Assembly: GCA_019637645.1 (NCBI GenBank)
Contig: JAHBVH010000025.1
Span: 33,949-97,948, forward strand
DNA: 64,000 bases
Direction: 5' to 3'
From: Caldilineaceae bacterium
Lineage (GTDB): Bacteria > Chloroflexota > Anaerolineae > Caldilineales > Caldilineaceae
The number at the start of each line of letters is the position of its first letter. Position 1 is the stretch's first letter. Below are positions 7,338 to 15,399 of this stretch, one piece after another. The position numbers and the translations under genes are program-made. Under the pieces are notes generated by a model. The model did not search any database. It worked only from the letters and a program-made list of their open reading frames with translations, and was not told the origin of the DNA.

Positions 7338-9692
7338 TTAGCGCCCCCAAGTAATTCGCTCTTCTAGCCAATCGCGGGAACCACTGCCATAACTGGCATC
7401 GAGATCAAACAATTTGCGCTGTTCACTGCCATCAGGGCGCATGGCGTAGATAGCCCAACCGCCATCGCGGTTGCTGACGTAGGCGATGTAGCTGCCATCA
7501 GGCGAAGCGGTCGCCAGTCCCTCCTGTGCGCTATCCGCGGTGAGTTGGATGGCCGTGCCACTGGTGGGATCGATGCGATAGATATCCCAAGTGCCATTGC
7601 GGTTTGACATCGTCAAAATCTCGCGGCCCAGATTGTCCGTGGGAATATCACCCGGCCAGTTGGTCACCGCAACCGGTTTGCTGCCATCCGTCCCCACGAC
7701 AAAGATACCGCAGTTACTGGCGTTTTCCCACACATCACAACCATTGTAGGCAATCCGACTATCGCCGAGAAAGACCGGATGGCTCCCAAAGAGTTCCCAT
7801 GCTTCAAACATCATGGGGCTAATGGGCTGACCATAGTCGGTGTCATGATGCAAGTAGAGCCGCCGCCGACCATCGCCGACACGGGTAGAATCAAAGACCA
7901 ACATCTTGCCGGTGGGTGCCCAATGGGGGTGGGCATCTTCAGCAAAAGCGCTAATCGGCACTGGATCTTCGCCATTGGGCCCCATTAAAATGACATTGTC
8001 AATGACCCCACCATCGCCATTCGCGGCTAGATTATTCTGTGGGCTAAAGTCGGGCTGGCGCCGATTGCGCACAATCGGCCAACTTTCCCCAGAAGTGAGC
8101 GAATAGAAGAGCAAATCATACCGATCGCGGGCAGCATCCCAGCGCGTATAGGCAATCCGTCCGCCGAGTTCCCCCGTCGTGGCGACTAGCGTTGCCGTGG
8201 GTGCATCGGTTGCCGTTGCGGTTGGGGTTTCCGTTTCGGTCGCGGTTGGGGTGGGCGAGACCGTCGGCGACGATGTGGGTGAGGGAATGCTCGTAGCCGT
8301 TTCGGATGGGGTTGGTGGCGGGGTATCGGTTGGCGGGATTGTGGCGGTTACGGTTGGCGGATTCGGTGTATCCGTCGATATCAATGCGGGCAACACCCGC
8401 AGCGTTGGGGGTACGTCTTGGGTTTGGACCAATTCGGCCAAGGCATTCGTTTGTTCGGCACTACTCATGGCTACGACCATGGTGTTGAGCGCGGCCCCAC
8501 TGTTCATCTCTGTCAAGCGTTGCACGCCAGCAAGCGTCAATAAGGTCGGTGGGAAGGGCGGCGTCAGGCGGCCAGCCGCCACTTGCGCGGGTACATTATC
8601 CAAGATTGGCTCGGCCCATTGGGTCCAAGCCAATCGGGCGAGGGTTGCCAAGGCCAGGACGAAGGTTGCGGTGGCCAGCAAAGGAAACGAAAAGAGTGGC
8701 CGTTGACGCGGTGATGGTGTTGGTCGCCGCGGATAGGTATAGGTATAGATGGGTGGTGGCGGCTCAGGCAAATCCACCGCGGGCAGAGGCGGCGTGGTTG
8801 CCATTGCTTCTTCGTCCATCATAGCCACCGCCGCCAAACCCGGCACCGGGGTCGGGTTTGGCGGCGGTGGTTCGCCGTGCAAAAAAGCTTGGGCAAAATC
8901 ACCTGCGCCTTGATAGCGCATGGTGGGCTGCTTGGCCAGGACCCGCTGCAGGGCATGGACAATGCGTGGCATCAAGCGGCCCGGCGCAATCGTATCGACG
9001 GGGGCCTCATCATCAATGATCTTGCGCACGAGCGCCAAGGGATTGTCGGCAGAAAACGGGGGCCGTCCGATCAACATCAGGTAGGTCAAAACACCCAGGC
9101 TATAAATATCGGCGCGCCGATCGATGTGCTGTTCACCCCGCGCTTGCTCTGGTGCCATAAAGGTCGAAACGCGCGCCGGGTAGGCGAAAGGATCGGCAAC
9201 AGGCTGGAGCTGTGCCAAGCCAAAGTCAGCAATTTTGACTTGCCAGTCTGCCGCAAAGAGAATGTTATTCGGATTTAGATTGCCGTGAACTTCCCCATGG
9301 TGGTGGGCATAGTCAAGCGCCAGGGCAAGCTGAGTAACAATCTGTTCGGTCTCGTAGAGGGTAAAGGGTTGCGCACGCGCGCTCAGGCGCGCGGCTAGGG
9401 TTCCCCCTTCCACATATTCCTGGGCAATATAATTTAGCCCAGCCGCTTGGCCAGCTTCAAAGACCTGCATAATATGGGGATGGCGCAGGCGTGCAGCTTC
9501 ACGGCCAGCCGAGATAAAACGCCGCACATAGTGCGTATCCTGAGCAAGCTGGGCAGGGAGAACTTTGAGTGCGACCACGCGATCGTATAATGTATCAAAG
9601 GCACGATAGACAATGGCACCATGCCCTTGACCGATCTCGGCGTCAAGTCGATAAGGCCCGATCTGGTGTGGGAAGTCGGCAGTGTTCAGCAT
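7338..9692 (-). CDS. Membrane Ser/Thr kinase-like protein with TolB-type repeats; catalytic Asp missing
   Basis: 784 residues. Residues 12-280 are a Hanks-type kinase fold: glycine loop IGQGHGAIVY, VALKVL lysine near 42, DFGLAQ near 151, and MAPEQARG. The catalytic loop reads HGNLNPNN near residue 135 instead of HRDLKPxN, so the catalytic Asp and the following Lys are both Asn. One membrane helix (about 337-360) is followed by a Thr/Pro/Ser-rich linker (about 430-505) and, outside the cell, a PD40/TolB-like beta-propeller (about 515-784). The architecture is that of a bacterial membrane receptor kinase, but the active-site losses suggest a pseudokinase or a strongly altered enzyme. Proposed roles are inference. 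It is the last gene of a minus-strand set. Confidence 0.88.
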   Translation of the reverse strand: MLNTADFPHQIGPYRLDAEIGQGHGAIVYRAFDTLYDRVVALKVLPAQLAQDTHYVRRFISAGREAARLRHPHIMQVFEAGQAAGLNYIAQEYVEGGTLAARLSARAQPFTLYETEQIVTQLALALDYAHHHGEVHGNLNPNNILFAADWQVKIADFGLAQLQPVADPFAYPARVSTFMAPEQARGEQHIDRRADIYSLGVLTYLMLIGRPPFSADNPLALVRKIIDDEAPVDTIAPGRLMPRIVHALQRVLAKQPTMRYQGAGDFAQAFLHGEPPPPNPTPVPGLAAVAMMDEEAMATTPPLPAVDLPEPPPPIYTYTYPRRPTPSPRQRPLFSFPLLATATFVLALATLARLAWTQWAEPILDNVPAQVAAGRLTPPFPPTLLTLAGVQRLTEMNSGAALNTMVVAMSSAEQTNALAELVQTQDVPPTLRVLPALISTDTPNPPTVTATIPPTDTPPPTPSETATSIPSPTSSPTVSPTPTATETETPTATATDAPTATLVATTGELGGRIAYTRWDAARDRYDLLFYSLTSGESWPIVRNRRQPDFSPQNNLAANGDGGVIDNVILMGPNGEDPVPISAFAEDAHPHWAPTGKMLVFDSTRVGDGRRRLYLHHDTDYGQPISPMMFEAWELFGSHPVFLGDSRIAYNGCDVWENASNCGIFVVGTDGSKPVAVTNWPGDIPTDNLGREILTMSNRNGTWDIYRIDPTSGTAIQLTADSAQEGLATASPDGSYIAYVSNRDGGWAIYAMRPDGSEQRKLFDLDASYGSGSRDWLEERITWGR

Positions 9693-9834
9693 CAGTGTCG
9701 ATCTTGGATAGTGGCTTCTGGATTGTCACTTGTGGATAATTGTTGTAGATGCCTACCGACAACAAGGCTTGTGAAGCGCCAGGGTTTGCTTCAGGGAGAT
9801 GTGGGCCTATGCGGTTAGGGCTCGGGGGAAGGAG

Positions 9835-9876
9835 CGTATCCACCTCAGGTTTTTGAAAACCGCTTCGGTGGATACG
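9835..9876. repeat. Nested inverted repeat between cytochrome and kinase-like genes
   Basis: CGTATCCACC (9835-9844) pairs with GGTGGATACG (9867-9876), and an inner GGTTTT/AAAACC stem lies inside the loop. It follows the cytochrome stop codon on the minus strand by about 45 bases and may be part of its 3' end or of the kinase-like gene's upstream region. No T tract is present on either side. Confidence 0.55.
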
Positions 9877-9919
9877 ACGAAGAGCCGTTGCAAACAGCTT
9901 TCAAGCTCGACAGTAAGCC

Positions 9920-10417
9920 TTATTGGCCGAGGGATTGGATGTAGGCATAGAGCGCTTCCATGCCACTAGGGCTGACAGCAGAACGGCCAAAAATATGTGT
10001 GTTGCCCAAGCCGCCCCCTGTGCGCAAGACACTATCAAATTCTTGTAGCGATAAAGCCGTCCCCGCAATAGCACTAGCCTTGTCGGCAACGCCTTCTCCT
10101 TGGGCCCCATGACAGTCACCACACTTATTCTTGGTGTAAGCAGCTTCGCCACGCGATAGATCCGGGGCCGGGACGGCAGCGCTCGCGGTAGTCACAGCAG
10201 TCGTTTGGGTGAGCGTCACGGTTTGGGTTAAGCCACTCTGCTCACCGACAGCCACAAAATTGCCCGACGGCATCGTCGGTACGGCCGCCAAAGTTGCTAC
10301 GGCGGCCGTATTTGATGCATTGCCAGAACCGCCGCCACAAGCAGCAACGATAAGGAGAAGAGCGGAGAGCGCAACTATTAGCCAAAGACGGTGAAAATGA
10401 GGGTTGTAAGCTTGCAT
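9920..10417 (-). CDS. Lipoprotein cytochrome c, monoheme
   Basis: 165 residues. The N-terminus has a hydrophobic segment ending LLIVAAC, a lipobox with Cys27 as the expected lipid-anchored residue. A Ser/Thr/Val-rich spacer follows. The heme site CGDCH is at residues 99-103, and Met153 in SPSGMEALYAYIQSL is the likely distal ligand, giving a small class I cytochrome c domain at the C-terminus. It would sit on the outer face of the cytoplasmic membrane and pass electrons to or from a partner that is not encoded nearby. It is transcribed alone or with the kinase-like gene downstream (227-base gap). Confidence 0.88.
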   Translation of the reverse strand: MQAYNPHFHRLWLIVALSALLLIVAACGGGSGNASNTAAVATLAAVPTMPSGNFVAVGEQSGLTQTVTLTQTTAVTTASAAVPAPDLSRGEAAYTKNKCGDCHGAQGEGVADKASAIAGTALSLQEFDSVLRTGGGLGNTHIFGRSAVSPSGMEALYAYIQSLGQ

Positions 10418-10756
10418 GGATCTTTTTGACTCCAGTTTCGATATGCGTAGCGAGACGCTGGGTTATTGCTTTCGATGCTTAGCTATCGTTGGTAAGGTGG
10501 TATAGCCGCAGGACAAGCTACCGTTACATAGAAAACAAAGTTGAGTGGACTGATTACCTTTAGGCGCTACGCAACTAGGTAACTTGAGGCTTGACAGGTT
10601 TTGCAAACCTGTCAAGCCTGGCCCAAGTGCGTAATGCCTAACCTTGTAGGGAGCAATCATATCAACTAGCTCTTCACGCGGTTGCCTTAGTGACAATTCT
10701 TCTACCCTCTTTTCACGGATGTCATTCGGTGGCGGCGAAGAACGCGAAACAGCTTA
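10418..10756. other. Intergenic region with one dispersed palindrome
   Basis: This 339-base gap separates the cytochrome gene from the end of the permease gene, both on the minus strand. Apart from the CTGACAGG-family palindrome at 10587-10619 I see no coding signal or terminator with a T tract. Confidence 0.5.
10587..10619. repeat. Dispersed palindrome, CTGACAGG family (copy 2)
   Basis: Perfect 15-bp arms (10587-10601 and 10605-10619) with the three-base loop TGC. The core TTGACAGGTTT...AAACCTGTCAA matches the other copies, with the outer bases changed on both arms together, which preserves pairing. Confidence 0.75.
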
Positions 10757-11683
10757 TCACTCGATCAACTTCGGATCTAAGGCATCGCGCAAACCGTCGC
10801 CCACAAAAGAGAAGCCCAACATCGCCAATGCAATCGCCAGCGTGGGGAACAAGGCCAAATGCCAATACACCCGCACATAGGCACCACTAATACCCACCAT
10901 TTTGCCCCAACTAGCCGTGGGATCGTTGATCCCCAACCCCAGAAAGCTTAGCCCTGCTTCACCAAACATGGCACCGGGAATGCCAAAGCTGACAGCAACC
11001 AGCACGGGTGACAGAATGTTGGGTAACAGATGCCGAAAAATAATATCCGTCTGACGCGCACCTAAGGAACGGGCAGCCTCGACATATTCCTTTTCGCGCA
11101 GCGACAAAATTTGGCCGCGCACCAAACGCGCCATTCCCACCCAACTGGTGATACTAAGCGCTAAAATGACTTTCCAAAAGCCACCCCCTAACACCGAGAC
11201 AATGAGAATGGCAAAGAGTAGGCCAGGGAAAGCTGTTAAGATCTCGACGACTCGCGTCACAATAAAGTCCACTTTACCACCGAAGTAGCCCGCCGCGGCA
11301 CCAATCGGCAAGCCGATGATCACAGCAATCGTCGATAGAATCAGGCCGACTGCCATGGAAGTCCGTGCCCCGTAGATCAGGCGGCTGAGATAATCACGGC
11401 CCGTGGGATCTGTGCCCAGCAAGTAATTAGGATGGACAAAGGGCAACTGAGGATGCCGAACCGTAAAATCGACTTCGGCATAGTTATAGGGAGCAAGCAG
11501 ATCGGCAAAGATCGCTAAAAAGAGTAAGAAAAGAACGATCACAAAACCAAGCACAGCCAGCCGATTGCGAAAAAAACGGCGCGTTGCATCTTGCCATAAG
11601 GTACGATGCTTCTGCATTCCTTTGGCGATCAATTTAGGATTGGTGTTGAGAGTCGTTGGTAGTTTTTGACTCGCTTCGGTCAT
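10757..11683 (-). CDS. Peptide/nickel-type ABC transporter permease, OppC/DppC family
   Basis: 308 residues with about six membrane segments. After a cytosolic N-terminus comes FFRNRLAVLGFVIVLFLLFLAIFADLLAPY, then LLGTDPTGRDYLSRLIYGARTS, the marker of OppC-type permeases. The EAA loop that contacts the ATPase is EAARSLGARQTDIIFRHLLPN. The start is ATG 11683, one base after the TGA of the upstream permease (TGACATG), with GAGGAAGT as ribosome site; an upstream extension overlaps that gene and is rejected. It forms the membrane channel with the OppB-like partner. No ATPase genes follow in the window, so these must be supplied from elsewhere. Confidence 0.92.
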   Translation of the reverse strand: MTEASQKLPTTLNTNPKLIAKGMQKHRTLWQDATRRFFRNRLAVLGFVIVLFLLFLAIFADLLAPYNYAEVDFTVRHPQLPFVHPNYLLGTDPTGRDYLSRLIYGARTSMAVGLILSTIAVIIGLPIGAAAGYFGGKVDFIVTRVVEILTAFPGLLFAILIVSVLGGGFWKVILALSITSWVGMARLVRGQILSLREKEYVEAARSLGARQTDIIFRHLLPNILSPVLVAVSFGIPGAMFGEAGLSFLGLGINDPTASWGKMVGISGAYVRVYWHLALFPTLAIALAMLGFSFVGDGLRDALDPKLIE

Positions 11684-11684
11684 G

Positions 11685-12662
11685 TCAACTTCCTCTGCCA
11701 CCAAGGCGAATGCGCGGATCAATCCAGGTATACACAATATCGGTCATAAGATAGATAAATCCCCAAAGGCCAGCAATCAGAAAAGAGATTGCCATGATCA
11801 TTGGATAGTCACGATTAAAGGCGCTGGTTACAAAATATTTACCCAACCCATTAATGGCAAAGGTCGATTCAATGAAAATACTGCCAGTCATGATATCGGG
11901 AATCATCGGTCCGGCAATTGTCACCAAAGGAATCAGGGCATTGCGCAAGACATGCCGTGTCATCATCACCCGTTCGCCTAACCCCTTGGCCCGTGCTGTC
12001 CGCACATAATCAGAGCGGATCGTGTCGATGACGCTAGCCCGCGTAAAGCGAGCAACAACAGCGACAGGAGCAAGCGCATAGGCAATCACCGGCAGAATCC
12101 AATCAGTACAAAAATAGCCAGTAGACCACTCGGCAGCCTTGATCAGACAGGCCGAATCTCCCCAGCCGCGCATGGGTAGCCAGTCCAACCGAACGGCAAA
12201 GGTAAGCAAAAGCATAAACGCCAGGACAAAGTTGGGCATGGTGATCCCCAACATGGCAAAAAAGGTCAAGGCATTGTCGAGCCAAGAGTTTTGATTATAG
12301 GCGGCAACCAATCCTAGCGTGATCCCAAGGCCAAAGACCAAGGTTAAGGTCATTAACCCCACCTGTGCGGTGATCGGCCATTTCTCGGCAATCAGTTTTG
12401 TCACCGTCGAAGTGGGCTGTTGATAAGGGATGCCAAAATCGAAACGGATGACGTGAGACATATAATTAAGATATTGCTGCCAAAGCGGCTTGTCCAACCC
12501 ATACTTACGCAAAATATTGGCCTTCGCAGCCGGTGGCAGAGGCTGTTTATCTTCGTCAAACGGGCCACCAGGGACAGCATGCATGATCGAAAAATTGATA
12601 ATCGAAACGGCGAAGAGGACAAAGAGTAACGAGGCAAGTCGACCTAAAATATAGCGTATCAT
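11685..12662 (-). CDS. Peptide/nickel-type ABC transporter permease, OppB/DppB family
   Basis: 325 residues. It begins MIRYILGRLASLLFVLFAVSIINF, the canonical first helix of OppB-type permeases, and ends YTWIDPRIRLGG, the family's C-terminal pattern. The EAA-type loop is RTARAKGLGERVMMTRHVLRNALIP. A long extracytoplasmic loop (about residues 40-95) separates the first two helices, as usual. It is the channel partner of the OppC-like protein. The gene lies 330 bases downstream of the binding-protein gene, a gap that contains a 17-bp inverted repeat which could reduce permease expression relative to binding protein. Confidence 0.92.
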   Translation of the reverse strand: MIRYILGRLASLLFVLFAVSIINFSIMHAVPGGPFDEDKQPLPPAAKANILRKYGLDKPLWQQYLNYMSHVIRFDFGIPYQQPTSTVTKLIAEKWPITAQVGLMTLTLVFGLGITLGLVAAYNQNSWLDNALTFFAMLGITMPNFVLAFMLLLTFAVRLDWLPMRGWGDSACLIKAAEWSTGYFCTDWILPVIAYALAPVAVVARFTRASVIDTIRSDYVRTARAKGLGERVMMTRHVLRNALIPLVTIAGPMIPDIMTGSIFIESTFAINGLGKYFVTSAFNRDYPMIMAISFLIAGLWGFIYLMTDIVYTWIDPRIRLGGRGS

Positions 12663-12935
12663 AAAATTATCATATTACCCAGCGTAAAGCACTCCAGCAA
12701 TCACGGTGATGATGGGCGAATTGGCTGTGGCTCCTGTTATTGAGCTCTAGGTAAGTCAGTCATCTATATAGACAGGCACACGAGCAAAATACCTGTTTAC
12801 TGGATTTCTTGTCTACCTATCCAATACTAACCATAAAATAAACAGAGAAGGTGAAATCACTGCAATCTATGATTCGTACAGGTGAGCGAAAAGCACCAAT
12901 TTTCTACAATCCAGCTTTGCGGCTCATTCGCATAA
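12663..12935. other. Spacer between binding-protein and permease genes
   Basis: AT-rich non-coding stretch upstream of the OppB-like gene on the minus strand. I see no convincing promoter; the only structured element in the gap is the inverted repeat at 12936-12986. Confidence 0.4.
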
Positions 12936-12986
12936 ACAAACTGACAAGCTGAGCAGGGGGTAATGTCTGTCAGCTTGTCAGTTTGT
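12936..12986 (-). repeat. 17-bp inverted repeat after the binding-protein gene
   Basis: Perfect arms at 12936-12952 and 12970-12986 enclose a 17-base loop. The arms contain CTGACAAGCTGA, related to the CTGACAGG palindromes. It starts within seven bases of the binding-protein stop (minus strand) and may protect or attenuate the transcript before the permease genes. Confidence 0.65.
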
Positions 12987-12992
12987 CAACCC

Positions 12993-14816
12993 TTAGTGTT
13001 GCGCAATATAAATATTGCTACCCGCCGAATCATTCCCCCAGTGCGGCCCGATAATGCCGATGGAATCTGGTTCGCGGATGGAATCACCTTGGATATATGG
13101 TTGGTAGAGGGTACCTTGCCAGCGGTGGAAGAGGAAAATACCACCGACATCTTCAACCAAAATCTTTTCTGCATCACGGAACAATTGGTCACGCAAGGCA
13201 GGATCACTAGTGAGAGGGGTTGCCTCTTTGACTAGCCGATCAAACTCTGGATTGCTCCAGGAATGGCGACTGCCAGTAACCCAAAGACCATCTAGCATAT
13301 TAGCCGGATCGAGATAGTCCATCCCATAGGAAATGGCACCAAAGGTCAGTTGGGTCGGCTTTGCATTGAGTGCATCCATATAGACTTTGTAGTCTTTGTT
13401 GGAAACCTCAAGCGGAATATTCAAACACTGGGTGATCGAAGCGGCCACGGCTTGGAAAACGGCCTGCAAAGCCGGGCTTTCATTGCGCAGCCAAAGTTCC
13501 AGCGATGGGAAACCCGCGCCGTCAGCATAACCAGCGGTTGCGAGATGCTCTTTGGCAAGTTCACAATTAAATTCTTGATACTGATTGAGCTCGCCCTTGG
13601 TGGAAGAGGAGGGGAAGCCAGGCATTAACATACCATAGGCGGCCATCGCCTTCACTTCACCATAGACATTTTTCACAATGGCTTCGCGATCAATCGCATG
13701 GGCAAAGGCTTTGCGAACATCCAGATTGTCAAAAGGCGGGTTGAAGGTATCAAAGAGCAGGTAGTCGGTGCGGAAATCACCAAAGTGGCGTAGGTAGTTT
13801 TCGCTAAGAACCGGATCTTGCAAGACTAGTTCCAGGTCGGCTGGGCTTAACGATTCATAACCAACGGAATCGATATCGCCATTTTGGAAAGCAGCAAATT
13901 CTGTACCGGGATCCATATAGATGGCAACCAACCGGTATAAGCGCGGGGGGCGATAGCCTTTATAGGTTGGATTGGCCACAACAGTGATCGTCTTGCCGGG
14001 CTCGAAGGTCTCTAGAATAAACGGCCCCGAAGAGACGTGCGTGGCAGGATCGCTGTTGTATAAAGGACCATGCTCTTCCAACGCCTTTTTCTGCAGCGTC
14101 CACCCGAACTTCATCATACCGGGCATGGGCGGGAAGGGTTTTTGGGTCGTAATCTGGAAGGTCAAGTCATCGGCGGCAGCGACACCCAGCTCTTCTTTGG
14201 GCAATTCACCGGCAATGACCTCTTCCCAATTCTGGATCACGCCGTTGTAGAACCAAGCAAAATCCCACGCGTGTTCCGGCTCGGCCAAGTATTGGAAAGT
14301 GGCAACATAGTCATGAGCCGTCAAAGGCGTACCATCGGACCAAACCTGGCCAGGACGCAAATGGAAGCTCCAAGTCAAGCCATCTTCCGAAACTTCCCAG
14401 CTTTCTGCGGCGGCTGGCACAACATTGAAATCCTTATCCAACTCCGTCAACGGATCGCTGAAGTTATCGCTCAAGCAGTACCGCTGATAGACCGACACCT
14501 GGAAGTCAAAGGTGATCTGGTTAGCCGTTGTGCTACAAGCACTGTTCGACACCTGCTCAGCATACGGGACAGCATCATCTGGTAGCGTTTCGCCATAGAT
14601 CGTTACCATGGGATCAGCTACTTCTTCCGCGGGGGCCTCGGTTGCTGCCGCGGCTGGCGCTTCGGCGGCGGGGGCCTCGGTTGCTGCCGCGGCGGGTGCT
14701 TCTGGTGCTGGAGCAGCGGGCGCTGGGCAGGCGCTGAGCAGCAGCGCAATGACCAACAGCAAGGGCGCCCAATGCAAGGTAGCACGAGAGCGCTGATAAA
14801 TTCGGGATGTACGCAA
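12993..14816 (-). CDS. ABC transporter substrate-binding lipoprotein, family 5 (peptide/nickel type)
   Basis: 607 residues. The signal sequence ends VIALLLSAC, a lipobox, so the mature protein is anchored to the outside of the membrane. Residues 31-66 are a low-complexity linker made of a duplicated Ala/Pro/Glu block (APAAAATEAP repeated). The rest is an SBP_bac_5 fold: YCLSDNFSDPLTELDKDF, WSFHLRPGQVWSDGTPLTAHDYVATF and DVRKAFAHAIDREAIVKNVY are family landmarks. The start is TTG 14816, preceded by GAGGAGG with good spacing. It delivers a peptide-like ligand to the OppB/OppC-type permeases downstream; the true ligand is unknown. Confidence 0.92.
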   Translation of the reverse strand: MRTSRIYQRSRATLHWAPLLLVIALLLSACPAPAAPAPEAPAAAATEAPAAEAPAAAATEAPAEEVADPMVTIYGETLPDDAVPYAEQVSNSACSTTANQITFDFQVSVYQRYCLSDNFSDPLTELDKDFNVVPAAAESWEVSEDGLTWSFHLRPGQVWSDGTPLTAHDYVATFQYLAEPEHAWDFAWFYNGVIQNWEEVIAGELPKEELGVAAADDLTFQITTQKPFPPMPGMMKFGWTLQKKALEEHGPLYNSDPATHVSSGPFILETFEPGKTITVVANPTYKGYRPPRLYRLVAIYMDPGTEFAAFQNGDIDSVGYESLSPADLELVLQDPVLSENYLRHFGDFRTDYLLFDTFNPPFDNLDVRKAFAHAIDREAIVKNVYGEVKAMAAYGMLMPGFPSSSTKGELNQYQEFNCELAKEHLATAGYADGAGFPSLELWLRNESPALQAVFQAVAASITQCLNIPLEVSNKDYKVYMDALNAKPTQLTFGAISYGMDYLDPANMLDGLWVTGSRHSWSNPEFDRLVKEATPLTSDPALRDQLFRDAEKILVEDVGGIFLFHRWQGTLYQPYIQGDSIREPDSIGIIGPHWGNDSAGSNIYIAQH

Positions 14817-15142
14817 AGTATCCTCCTCAACTATAGATAAGTGAATTGAAGCAAAGATCTATCTTCCTATACCTGCAGGCTATGGAGAAAAAGCTGATAG
14901 AGCAATAAGGCAAGAAAATTTAGATCCCAATACCTAGGTAGGTTATGTGGAGAGGGAACCCCCGCAGTCGTGCATGGGGGTCAAATTCCTAGAAAAGCAT
15001 TGTAGCTAATTTTTTAAAAGTCCGCAAACTACACTTTTGCCATTTGTGACTACTGGCACAAGATCGAGCCGCCCATTTCAGCCGAAGCCAACGTTGTGGT
15101 TTGCACGGCCACTTTGTTTGCACGTTGCAGCAGGTGTCCGCA
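14817..15142. other. Intergenic region upstream of the binding-protein gene
   Basis: Non-coding stretch holding a short hairpin near 14958-14982 (ACCCCC pairing with GGGGGT across an 11-base loop). It presumably carries the promoter of the transporter genes, but I could not single one out. Confidence 0.4.
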
Positions 15143-15340
15143 CCGCCCTGGCCTACAGGGCTACCGAACAACGCAAGCGAGAGCCCGCTTATGAAGGTTA
15201 GGAAATTAAAGCGGTAGACCTCACTAGGGCGCTTTAGCGCAGCTTGACCTAGTAGGTGCTGATTTACCGAATTTAATGGTTAATCTTCATAAGCGGGCTT
15301 TCGCTCGGTGGCTTTTCGGGGGCCTGCTGGGCAAGGGCGG
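15143..15340. mobile_element. 198-bp imperfect inverted-repeat element (MITE-like)
   Basis: Two arms of roughly 70-75 bases, 15143-15217 and 15272-15340, are imperfect complements; the best part, around AGCCCGCTTATGAAG, pairs almost perfectly over about 40 bases. The 50-base centre holds a further hairpin (GCGCTTTAGCGC). There is no ORF inside. The outer ends read CCGCCC. It lies in the gap between the helicase and binding-protein genes. A miniature transposable element or a large palindromic repeat is the simplest explanation; no target duplication could be established by eye. Confidence 0.6.
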
Positions 15341-15399
15341 CTAGACAAAACCCGTCATCAACAGTGTGATTAATTACCCGCTGCTCGAGCAAGGCAGCT

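Noticed and set aside
8179..8706. Plus-strand ORF rich in Val/Gly/Ser opposite the kinase-like gene
   Set aside because: The bias is the reverse complement of the Thr/Pro linker codons; no start signal or recognisable fold.
14070..14585. Plus-strand ORF opposite the substrate-binding protein
   Set aside because: It is antisense to a clear family 5 binding protein and has no supporting signals.
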